From assembly GCA_946631805.1 (NCBI GenBank), contig CAMPAJ010000002.1, forward strand, positions 1 through 25,261: a DNA stretch of 25,261 bases, in the 5' to 3' direction. This DNA is from an uncultured Eggerthellaceae bacterium. Its GTDB lineage: Bacteria; Actinomycetota; Coriobacteriia; Coriobacteriales; Eggerthellaceae. Made by a program: the position numbers and the translations under genes. This document shows, piece by piece, positions 1 to 6,886 of this stretch (positions are counted from its first letter, which is position 1; the number at the start of each line of letters is the position of its first letter). The notes under the pieces are model-generated. The model searched no databases and was not told the origin of the DNA. It worked only from the letters and a program-made list of their open reading frames with translations.

Positions 1-277
1 TGAGGATGAAGCTGCCGTCGCGAACCGGCGTGCTCTTCTTCTCGTCACGCGCCTTGAGCGTAAACTCGCTCGGAGCCTCGGCGATACGAGCCTCGACGAA
101 GGCGCGGTCGAAGTACACGCGCGAACCGTCGACCTTGCAGCCATGCTCTTTGAGTACCTCGACTGCAGGAGCGTACTCGAAGTCAACGCCGATCTCGGTC
201 AGGATCTTCATGACCTCTTCGTTGATACGGTCGACCTGGTTGTCAGTCAAGACACTTTGGGTAGGAATGCGAGACAT
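1..277 (-). CDS. MttB-superfamily methyltransferase mttB1, N-terminal part only (cut by left edge)
   Basis: The minus strand is open from an ATG at 277-275 to the window edge, giving the first 92 residues. The start is supported by AAAGGAA about six bases upstream. The N-terminus (MSRIPTQSVLTDNQ, then VMKILTEIGVDFEY and VLKEHGCKVDGSRVYF) matches the opening of mttB2 and mttB3 in this window: a helix ending in EIG, then 'A.E.LK..GC.V.G..V.F'. This is the trimethylamine/quaternary amine methyltransferase family, TIM-barrel enzymes that move a methyl group from an amine to a cob(I)alamin protein. The gene follows BCCT transporter 1 in the same direction after a 125-bp gap, so uptake and demethylation of one substrate are probably coupled. 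Whether it carries an amber (pyrrolysine) codon cannot be seen because that region lies outside the window. Family assignment is firm; the substrate is unknown. Confidence 0.85.
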   Translation of the reverse strand, partial: MSRIPTQSVLTDNQVDRINEEVMKILTEIGVDFEYAPAVEVLKEHGCKVDGSRVYFDRAFVEARIAEAPSEFTLKARDEKKSTPVRDGSFIL

Positions 278-362
278 TTGATTTCCTTTCTTCTCGATTG
301 TTCCCTACTTCAAGACCTTTATTTCCATCCGCAATTAAGGCTGCGGAATTGCCTCTTGTGTG

Positions 363-395
363 AGGGGCCTGGGGAGGATCGTGCACCAGGCCCCT
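363..395 (-). terminator. Intergenic hairpin between BCCT1 and mttB1
   Basis: A perfect 10-bp stem (AGGGGCCTGG at 363-372 with CCAGGCCCCT at 386-395) and a 13-nt loop lies just after the BCCT1 stop codon and before mttB1. A competing stem, GCACC 383-387 with GGTGC 397-401, overlaps it. There is no clear U-tract, so it may be a leaky terminator, an attenuator or an mRNA-stabilising hairpin that sets different levels of transporter and enzyme. Confidence 0.45.
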
Positions 396-402
396 TGGTG
401 CC

Positions 403-1953
403 TTACTCCGCTTGCGGGAGTGGTTCGGCGGGAGCCGGAAGCTCTTCTTCAGGCTCTTCCTTCTGCATTGCTGGATCGTTCTTCAAGGCGATGGTCATGG
501 AAATCATCATGAAGACGATGACGAACATGTATGGGAAGGCTGCTGCAATCGAGAGCGTCTGAAGGATTTTAAGAATCCCAGCGCCGCCAACGATGATGCA
601 GATAATCGTGGTAGCACCCTGAGCTATGCCCCAACCCACGCGCAAGGGCTTCGAAGGCTCCATGTTGCCGTTGTCAGTGAGCATCGACAAGACGAACGTG
701 GCGGAATTTGCGGCGCCCCAGAAGCACACGACGATGAGAACGATGGCAAGAGGAGCAGTGATTGCGGGGAGCGGCAGCTCATTGAGGAAGGCGAACAGGG
801 CGATGGTCGTTCCGTTGTCTGCACCAAGTGCCGTCACGAGGCCGCCACCGGTGAGCTCGTTGATGTTGAACGCAGCGCCGCCGTAGATGGCCAACCAGAT
901 CACGCAGAAGCCGGCGGGGAGCAGCATGACCGCGAACAGGTACTCGCGAATCGTGCGACCGCGGGAAACGCGGGCAACGAACTGGCCGCAGAAGGGCGCC
1001 CAGGCAATCCACCATGCCCAGTAGAACACGGTCCAACCCTGAACGAACTCGCCGTTTTCCATCCACATTGACTTGTGAATGAAGTTCTGGAGGTAACCAC
1101 CCAGATCGGTGACGAAGATGTTGCAGATGAACACTGCGCCGCCGAACACGAAGATGAATACCATGAACGCAATGGACAGGTACACCTTGACGTCGGCCAC
1201 GATCTGCATGGCCTTGCCGAGACCCGAAAGCGTGGCCAGCGTGAACAGCGCAGTGATGATGGCGATGACGAGGCATTGGAGCAACGTCGTGTCCTCGATG
1301 CCGTACACGTAGTTCAAACCGCCCGTGATCTGCACGGCGCCCAAGCCCAGGCTCGTGGCTACGCCGAAGATGGTGGCGAACACGGCCAGGATGTCGATGG
1401 CCTTGCCGATCGGCCCGTTTACCTTTTCGCCCAGCAGCGGCTCGAACGCCGAGCTGACCAGGAACGGACGGTCAAGACGGAATGCGAAGTAACCCAATGC
1501 CAAGCCGGCAACCGCAAAGATGACCCACGGAGAGATGCCCCAGTGGAAGAACACCGTTTGCATGGCCTCGTGCATAGCCTCGTTGGTCAGCGGATCGGCG
1601 CTCGGAGGAGCCATGAAATCGGAAATGGGCTCTGCAACGCTCCAGAACACCAAGCCGATGCCCATGCCGCCACCGAACAGCTGGGCGAACCATGAGAAGT
1701 TCGAGAACTCTGGCTCGTCGTCGTCGTGACCGAGCTTGATATTGCCGAACTTGCTCAAACCAATTGCAATGGCGTATATGACCATTACGAAGACAACGAG
1801 CAGGTACAACCAGCCGAAGTCAACTGTGAACACGGTGAACAGGACGTTCGCCACTTCGTTGAGCGCCTCGGGAGCCACTGCGCCGAAAACAACGAACGCT
1901 GCGACAATGGCCGCCGAGATGATCAACACGCTTCTGTCTTTCTTTTGTTCCAT
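403..1953 (-). CDS. BCCT-family quaternary amine transporter 1
   Basis: This 516-residue integral membrane protein has the usual BCCT length and about twelve hydrophobic segments. Family signatures are clear: GGGMGIG near residues 94-100, followed by VFWSVAEP; the HWGISPW aromatic-box motif near 137-143; and YWAWWIAWAPF at about 311-321, followed by ARVSRGRTIRE. BCCT proteins import betaine, carnitine, choline or related quaternary ammonium compounds. Counter-ion use (Na+, H+ or antiport) cannot be settled by eye. The ATG at 1953 has AGGCAGG upstream. The C-terminal tail is acidic and proline-rich (EEPEEELPAPAEP). The gene reads toward mttB1, so it probably supplies that methyltransferase. 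tetR1 lies upstream on the same strand, 239 bp away. No convincing promoter was identified in that gap. Confidence 0.93.
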   Translation of the reverse strand: MEQKKDRSVLIISAAIVAAFVVFGAVAPEALNEVANVLFTVFTVDFGWLYLLVVFVMVIYAIAIGLSKFGNIKLGHDDDEPEFSNFSWFAQLFGGGMGIGLVFWSVAEPISDFMAPPSADPLTNEAMHEAMQTVFFHWGISPWVIFAVAGLALGYFAFRLDRPFLVSSAFEPLLGEKVNGPIGKAIDILAVFATIFGVATSLGLGAVQITGGLNYVYGIEDTTLLQCLVIAIITALFTLATLSGLGKAMQIVADVKVYLSIAFMVFIFVFGGAVFICNIFVTDLGGYLQNFIHKSMWMENGEFVQGWTVFYWAWWIAWAPFCGQFVARVSRGRTIREYLFAVMLLPAGFCVIWLAIYGGAAFNINELTGGGLVTALGADNGTTIALFAFLNELPLPAITAPLAIVLIVVCFWGAANSATFVLSMLTDNGNMEPSKPLRVGWGIAQGATTIICIIVGGAGILKILQTLSIAAAFPYMFVIVFMMISMTIALKNDPAMQKEEPEEELPAPAEPLPQAE

Positions 1954-2192
1954 ATAACCTGCCTTTCTTTTTCCAGCGCTCTTTTTGAGCGCAAACTATC
2001 CCAAGCCCCACATGACTGGGGAATTCCAAAAACCGTTTTCTTTAAGAATCTGCTTGTTGGGTACACTGCCAAGCTTGTTTGACCAAGCTTTTCGCGCGTT
2101 TTGGTTGCAGAATGAATAATGCTCGTGCAGATACTTGCCTTGCCGGCAAAGAGCCGACTTGTTTCAGTATGCCCGCCCTGCGAGCGCGGCTT

Positions 2193-2972
2193 TTAAGCTG
2201 TCGCTTTCCTCCGTTCCTTCGCAGTGCCGTGTTCCATGGGGATAATCTTGACGCGATACGACGAGCGTGCATCTACGTCAGAATCGGATTTAGATGCCAC
2301 AAAATCGGGATTCACGACGAGAATCGAGCAACCCTCTTCGAGCTGGGTCATATACCCACGGATGATGAGATCCATAAACTCTCTGGTCACCCAGCGGAAA
2401 TCATCCTCTGCCAAATCGCGTCCACGAACATCGGACAGCATGCCGCGGTACAAGTACGAATCGACCTTGCAGAGGTAGGCGGCCGCATCCTTGGTGAGCA
2501 TGCCGTATTCGGCTGCCCGGTTCAGCAGGATGGAATCGCGCTCGGCAATCGTGGCGTTCTTGAACATGTCGAGCATGAAGTCCTTGAGGCCCACAAGGTC
2601 CTCGGGGTACTGCTCGAAATACTCGGCCGCAGCCTCGGTGTACAGGCTGCCATCAGCGTTGCCAAAGAAGAGATTCTCGAACACGTCGGCATTCCTGAAC
2701 GAATAGTACGCGAGGCATTCCCAAAGCTGAAGGTTGAGCTCGAGCGGGTTGAGATCGACTTTCGAAAGTACGCTTGCGTCTTCGATGTAGTCGCGGAAGA
2801 ACCGCATCGAAGCGACAGCGATCAACTTGTCAATGTCGGGAAAATGGCGGTAGAGCGCCGCAGAACTGCATCCGACTTCGTCGGCCACCTTGCGGATGGA
2901 CACACCGTCAAGGCCGTCACGCACAAGCAGCTCATAAGCCGCTTCGATGTATTTGCGCTTGGCTCCGGACAT
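2193..2972 (-). CDS. TetR-family regulator 1
   Basis: This 259-residue protein has an N-terminal TetR helix-turn-helix (about residues 24-45, VSIRKVADEVGCSSAALYRHF) and a helical C-terminal ligand domain. The ATG at 2972 is preceded by AGGGGAG. It is a close paralogue of TetR 2 (5009-5791), with near-identical blocks such as DKLIAVAS, VDLNPLELNLQLWECLA, KVDSYLYRGML and the C-terminal DARSSYRVKIIP. The gene is divergent from BCCT2, and the gap holds two GATAACA-type palindromes, one overlapping its own predicted -10 box, which suggests autorepression. It most likely senses a quaternary amine or a degradation product and controls the flanking BCCT genes; that role is inference from position. 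The long tail after residue 210 is unusual for TetR proteins and is shared only with TetR 2 here. Confidence 0.9.
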   Translation of the reverse strand: MSGAKRKYIEAAYELLVRDGLDGVSIRKVADEVGCSSAALYRHFPDIDKLIAVASMRFFRDYIEDASVLSKVDLNPLELNLQLWECLAYYSFRNADVFENLFFGNADGSLYTEAAAEYFEQYPEDLVGLKDFMLDMFKNATIAERDSILLNRAAEYGMLTKDAAAYLCKVDSYLYRGMLSDVRGRDLAEDDFRWVTREFMDLIIRGYMTQLEEGCSILVVNPDFVASKSDSDVDARSSYRVKIIPMEHGTAKERRKATA

Positions 2973-3021
2973 CTGCCCGCTCCCCTTTACCCTGCAGTCG
3001 AAATAGCATCGGTTACGAAAA

Positions 3022-3038
3022 TGTTAACAGTGATAACA
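3022..3038. promoter_or_regulatory. TetR-type operator site A
   Basis: TGTTAACA-G-TGATAACA, two 8-bp arms with one mismatch around a single central base. It overlaps the predicted -10 box of tetR1 and resembles site B at 3080 and the site at 10911. This is a typical size for a TetR dimer site; binding by TetR 1 is inferred from position. Confidence 0.6.
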
Positions 3039-3063
3039 TAAACGCTTCCGAGCGCCATTGCAA
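3035..3063 (-). promoter_or_regulatory. Predicted sigma-70-type promoter of tetR1
   Basis: On the minus strand, TTGCAA (3063-3058) and TATGTT (3040-3035) are separated by exactly 17 bp. The -10 box overlaps operator site A and site B lies just upstream of the -35 box, so the promoter is bracketed by both palindromes. The hexamers are only 4/6 matches each, so this is moderate evidence. Confidence 0.45.
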
Positions 3064-3079
3064 GCGATTTTCGAAAAAA

Positions 3080-3096
3080 TGTTATCACTGATAATA
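3080..3096. promoter_or_regulatory. TetR-type operator site B
   Basis: TGTTATCA-C-TGATAATA, the same architecture as site A 58 bp away. It sits in the 368-bp divergent gap between tetR1 (minus) and BCCT2 (plus), so one regulator could control both genes. Confidence 0.55.
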
Positions 3097-3201
3097 TTTT
3101 TTGTGCACATTGTACTATTGAGCAAAATATTGCTGTTTAACTGGGTAAATATTGCGAGACCTATTTCGGTGTATGAGTTATAAATCACCGCTCACGGCAT
3201 A

Positions 3202-3225
3202 GTTAACGATAACTCTGATGTTATT
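3202..3225. promoter_or_regulatory. Further GTTAAC/GATAAC half-sites upstream of BCCT2
   Basis: GTTAAC (3202-3207) abuts GATAAC (3208-3213), and GTTATT follows at 3220-3225. The half-sites match those of sites A and B but the spacing differs, so this may be a weaker secondary operator closer to BCCT2. The rest of the 2973-3340 gap is AT-rich with no gene visible. Confidence 0.35.
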
Positions 3226-3340
3226 GGTCGATATCGATGTTATTATCCCTTCGGGTACAACGCATTTCCAATCGCGCGCACGAACAGCGTGGCGTCATCG
3301 ACTGCTTCAGCAGTTTTGATGCGCTGCATTGGAGGTGCCC

Positions 3341-4887
3341 ATGAACAAGGGCGAATTCAAAAACCCGGTTTTCCTCATCGCGCTCATACTTTGCGCGGCA
3401 ATTGCCGTGTGGGCCATCGCTTTCAACGAAAGCTTCACTGACGTTTCGAATGCCATATTCGGCTTCCTCACCGTCGACTTCGGATGGCTTTACCTCTTGG
3501 CGATGCTTGCTTTCGTGATCTTCGCACTCGCTATTGCGTTCTCGCATTGGGGAAAAAACAAGCTCGGACCCGACGATTCCGAGCCCGAGTTCTCCACAGT
3601 GTCATGGTTCGCGATGCTGTTCGGTTGCGGAATGGGCGTAGGTCTCGTGTTCTGGGGCATCGCAGAGCCGATTTCGCATTACGCCGGTCCTATGGCGGGA
3701 ATCGAGCCATCGAGCGCAGAAGCTGCACGCTTTGCGATGTCAGCGTCGTTTATGCATTGGGGCATTCACCCCTGGGCTAATTACGCCATCATCGGACTCG
3801 CGTTGGGCTACTTCATGTACCGAAAAGGAAAGCCCGCACTTATTAGCGCCGCCCTCACGCCGGTGCTGGGCGAAGCAGGCGCAAAAGGGTGGGCTGGCAA
3901 GCTCGTCGATATCCTTGCCCTGTTCGCCACGATGGCTGGCGTGGTTACCTCGCTTGGCCTGGGTGTGCTGCAAATCAACGCAGGACTTAATTACCTGTTC
4001 GGCGTCCCTTCGAACCTCATTGTCCAGATCGTCATCATCCTTGTGATCTCAGTTATCTTCATTGGCTCAGCCGTGCTTGGCATCGGGAAGGGCATCAAGG
4101 TCATCTCGGACGCGAACCTCTACATCGCCGTGGGCGTGCTCATTGTCTGTTTCATTGTCGGCCCGAAAATCGACGTGCTCAACAACCTTGTATGCGGCAT
4201 AGGCGACTACATCGGCGGATTCTTCCCCGATAGTCTGGGGATGAGCGCATACGGTGACAATACCTGGATGCTCGGATGGCGCATCTTCTACTGGGCTTGG
4301 TGGATTGCGTGGGCGCCGTTCGTGGGCGTATTCATCGCGCGCATCTCACGTGGCCGCACCGTGCGTCAGTTCATCCTGGGCGTCGTGCTGGTTCCGGCAG
4401 TCGCCTCGGTGCTCTGGTTTGCCGTATTCGCAGCATGGGGCTCTCTCTTGCCGAAAGCGGAATATTGGATGCCGAAGCAGTTGCCTCGGTGGCAGCGTCC
4501 CCCGAAACCGGGCTGTTCCTGGTGCTGAACCAGTACCCGCTCGGCCTGATTGTCTCAATCGTCATGCTCGTGCTCATCTGCACGTTCTTCATCACTTCGG
4601 CTAACTCGGGCACATTCGTGCTTGGCATGCTCTCCAGCAATGGCAACATGAACCCCCCGAACATGAAGAAGATTCTTTGGGGCGTCGTGCTCACGGCCAT
4701 GGCCATTGGCCTGCTCATCGCCGGCGGCTTGAAGCCGCTTCAGACGATCTCAATCGCCGCCGCGTTCCCGTTCATCTTCATCATGATTGCAGCGATGATC
4801 TCGGTGGTGAAGGGATTGGCGCGCGATGCAGACACACCCAACGTCGGAGATGAAGACTTCAAAGCAGAGGGCTCCGAAGAATCATAG
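3341..4887 (+). pseudogene. BCCT-family transporter 2, interrupted by a frameshift
   Basis: The start ATG at 3341 has GGAGG six bases upstream. The first frame encodes normal BCCT sequence: GCGMGVG near residues 96-102, HWGIHPW near 139-145, then FYWAWWIAWAPF near 315. It stays normal up to WFAVFAAWGSL near 4446, then runs into non-family residues and stops at 4526-4528. The rest of the protein (AESGILDAEAVASVAASPETG, then FFITSANSGTFVLGML and the last helices to 4887) continues in the -1 frame. Alignment with BCCT3 (WFSILGG...VASPETAPF) places the break at 4437-4449, where GGGG and (CT)4 runs occur. Removing one CT or adding one G restores a single frame of about 514 residues. It may be a true pseudogene, a slippage-switched gene or a sequencing error. 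Everything outside the break looks intact, so the lesion is recent or artificial. Confidence 0.85.
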
Positions 4888-4931
4888 CCGCTCCGTTTGG
4901 AGCGTTCGAACCAACTTGGACTCCTAGTCGG

Positions 4932-4956
4932 GCCAGCATCCTTTAAGGTTGCTGGC
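4932..4956 (+). terminator. Hairpin terminator after BCCT2
   Basis: GCCAGCA (4932-4938) pairs with TGCTGGC (4950-4956) around an 11-nt loop, followed by ACGATTATTCTTTG. It lies between the convergent BCCT2 and tetR2 genes. The T-rich tail is weak, so confidence is moderate. Confidence 0.5.
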
Positions 4957-5008
4957 ACGATTATTCTTTGATCGATGCCCCGAATTGGCGCCTATCGCCA
5001 TTCGTCAA

Positions 5009-5791
5009 TCACGCAGTTGCCTTTGACTCGCGCTTATTCGCCTTTTCGATGTCCACGGGGATGATCTTTACGCGGTACGACGACCGAGCATCCAATTCCT
5101 TCACGGAATCAGCAATCTTGAAATCGGGGGACACGACGAGTATCGAATAGCCCTCATTGAGCTGCTGCGTATAGCACTTGATGATGAGTTGCATGAATTC
5201 GCGGGTCGCTTCGCGGATGTCCTCTTCATCAAGATTGTGGCCTTTGAGCGAAGCGAGCATTCCCCGATACAGATAAGAATCGATCTTGCTCAGGTAAACG
5301 GAGCTTTCAGGAGTTATCATCCCCTTCTCCTCTGCCTGTTCGAGCAGAATCAAATCACGTTCGGCAATTGTCGAGTTCATGAAAAGGTCGAAGATGAATG
5401 CTTTCAAACCTATGAGATCTTCGGGGTATTGAGTGAAATACTCGCTTACCGCCTCAGAATAGAGCCGCCCGGATGGGTCGCCATAGAACAGTTTCTCAAA
5501 CAAATCAGCTCTTTGAAACGAATAGAACGCGAGACATTCCCAGAGCTGAAGATTGAGTTCGAGCGGATTCAAATCGACTTGCGATAACTGGCGTGCATCT
5601 TCGATATAGTCGCGCAAGAAACGAATCGAAGCCACTGCGATGAGTTTGTCGATATCGGGAAAATGCCGGTAAAGCGCCGGCGAGGTGCACCCGACTTCTT
5701 CGGCGATCTTTCGGGTGGACGCCCCCGCAAGCCCATCTCGTTCGATCAGCTCGAAAGCAGCCTCGATGTACTTCTTTTTCGCCTCTGCCAC
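5009..5791 (-). CDS. TetR-family regulator 2
   Basis: This 260-residue protein is read from a GTG at 5791. That start aligns with the ATG of TetR 1 (VAEAKKKYIEAA versus MSGAKRKYIEAA) and has GGGGGA about six bases upstream. An in-frame start at 5848 would run into merR and add 19 residues with no family similarity. The TetR helix-turn-helix spans roughly residues 25-46 (ASTRKIAEEVGCTSPALYRHF). The ligand domain is closely related to that of TetR 1 throughout, including the C-terminal DARSSYRVKIIP block, so the two arose by duplication. It lies 37 bp downstream of merR on the same strand and probably shares its transcript, which would link a repressor to an activator of the same pathway. The ligand is unknown; a quaternary amine or product is inferred. 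Confidence 0.88.
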   Translation of the reverse strand: MAEAKKKYIEAAFELIERDGLAGASTRKIAEEVGCTSPALYRHFPDIDKLIAVASIRFLRDYIEDARQLSQVDLNPLELNLQLWECLAFYSFQRADLFEKLFYGDPSGRLYSEAVSEYFTQYPEDLIGLKAFIFDLFMNSTIAERDLILLEQAEEKGMITPESSVYLSKIDSYLYRGMLASLKGHNLDEEDIREATREFMQLIIKCYTQQLNEGYSILVVSPDFKIADSVKELDARSSYRVKIIPVDIEKANKRESKATA

Positions 5792-5828
5792 ACTCGTCCC
5801 CCGTCGGATATCTTTTCTGCCGATTATC

Positions 5829-6701
5829 TCATGAAACCATGCTGACAATCTTGCTTGGATCGGACGGCCAGTCCTTATCTGTATAGGTTATCTCAATGGC
5901 GGCGATGCCGGTGACCATCGTGAAGCCCCACATATCCGTTATATCGTCAATCTGTTCGACTGGGACCTCGGCATAGGCGTTTTCCAAGCATGTTTCGATT
6001 GAAGCGCCGTGGAATGCGCGTGTGAGATACGGCTCTGGCCTTGTGCGCGCAAGGCGCAGCGCCGGATCGTCCTCGACCTTTACGCGCAAGTCGTCGTTAT
6101 CCATGACGGCAAGATATGCGTACCAAACAGAATTTGGAACCCGATGGAAACCCTGCTGCGCCAGAGGCGTGATGCCTAATTTGTGGGCTTTTTCCATGAG
6201 CTCGTTCATCGATCTCAAATATGTTTTCACATCGATGCGCTTCGACGCGGAAACGCTTGTGGCCATTTGAAGTTGCATAGCGGGCCGTGCGTAAATCCAC
6301 CGTGCACGGAGCGGCTCGACGGCAAGTTGCCTGCGGTATTCGATTTCCATCTCGTGGATGAGGGTCTGCTTCTCACGCGCCTCGCGCAAGCGCTCCTCCA
6401 CCGCCTCGCTGAACGAATCGAACAGGTTGTACATCTCAAGCACGTCAGCACCTTCGAAATAAGCCTTCAGGCCCTTCGGAGAAATGCCGACATCGATGCA
6501 AATCCGCACGAGCCGCGCCTGGTACGTCTGCTGGACGGTGTAGTAACGATAGCCGGTTTGCTCATCGACAAAAGCAGGAACAAGAGCGCCAATCTCCTCG
6601 TAATACCGCAATGAGACAACGGAGCATCCAACGAGTTTTGCAAACTCGCCAATGCGGAGCAAATCTCCTCGATTTTTTTCAAAAACACTATTGACTCTCA
6701 T
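5829..6701 (-). CDS. MerR-family transcriptional activator
   Basis: The N-terminus is a MerR winged helix (LLRIGEFAKLVGCSVVSLRYYEEIG, then DEQTGYRYYT), followed by a coiled-coil stretch rich in E and R. A C-terminal domain of roughly 150 residues, without cysteine metal-site clusters, presumably binds a small molecule. The ATG at 6701 gives 290 residues; a TTG at LLRIGEF with GAGGAG just upstream is an alternative nearer the usual MerR N-terminus, and reading further upstream (to 6839) adds sequence unlike the family. The ATG falls inside the palindrome of the mttB2 promoter, so binding would also affect its own expression. The same palindrome recurs before the MFS gene at 11139. Activation of mttB2 and the MFS gene when substrate is bound is inferred from known MerR promoter geometry. 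Confidence 0.85.
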   Translation of the reverse strand: MRVNSVFEKNRGDLLRIGEFAKLVGCSVVSLRYYEEIGALVPAFVDEQTGYRYYTVQQTYQARLVRICIDVGISPKGLKAYFEGADVLEMYNLFDSFSEAVEERLREAREKQTLIHEMEIEYRRQLAVEPLRARWIYARPAMQLQMATSVSASKRIDVKTYLRSMNELMEKAHKLGITPLAQQGFHRVPNSVWYAYLAVMDNDDLRVKVEDDPALRLARTRPEPYLTRAFHGASIETCLENAYAEVPVEQIDDITDMWGFTMVTGIAAIEITYTDKDWPSDPSKIVSMVS

Positions 6702-6721
6702 ATCGTATGAGAGTTTACCAT
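6691..6721 (+). promoter_or_regulatory. MerR-type promoter of mttB2
   Basis: TTGACT (6691-6696), a 19-bp spacer and TACCAT (6716-6721). The spacer carries a perfect palindrome with 9-bp arms, ACTCTCATA (6694-6702) and TATGAGAGT (6706-6714). The over-long 19-bp spacer with a centred dyad is the known signature of promoters that MerR-family activators twist open. The predicted leader to mttB2 is about 160 nt, with no riboswitch recognised in it. Confidence 0.75.
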
Positions 6722-6886
6722 GCTCATCAAGGTTAGTCAAAGATACGTATCCATAGCCTGAACAGCATTGTTCGTCGTTACGGCGCAGCAGCTGCGTTTG
6801 CATTGTGCGCGCTTCGCCGAGAAAACTGAGTATGGGCAAAGCGCGAATGAAACGCGCTGCCGAAACGGCTAGAAAGGATTTGTATC

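Noticed and set aside
412..1071. Long plus-strand open frames inside BCCT1 (also 1075-1695)
   Set aside because: They are antisense shadows of a GC-rich gene; their translations are rich in H, R, D and E with no domains, while the minus frame is an unmistakable BCCT protein.
6702..6839. A 46-residue N-terminal extension of MerR
   Set aside because: It would begin at a TTG without a ribosome-binding site and runs through the mttB2 promoter; MerR proteins normally start right at the helix-turn-helix.
6722..6886. A riboswitch in the long mttB2 leader
   Set aside because: No cobalamin, glycine or SAM riboswitch core sequence was seen, and the region is partly explained as coding-like sequence left by the merR upstream frame.
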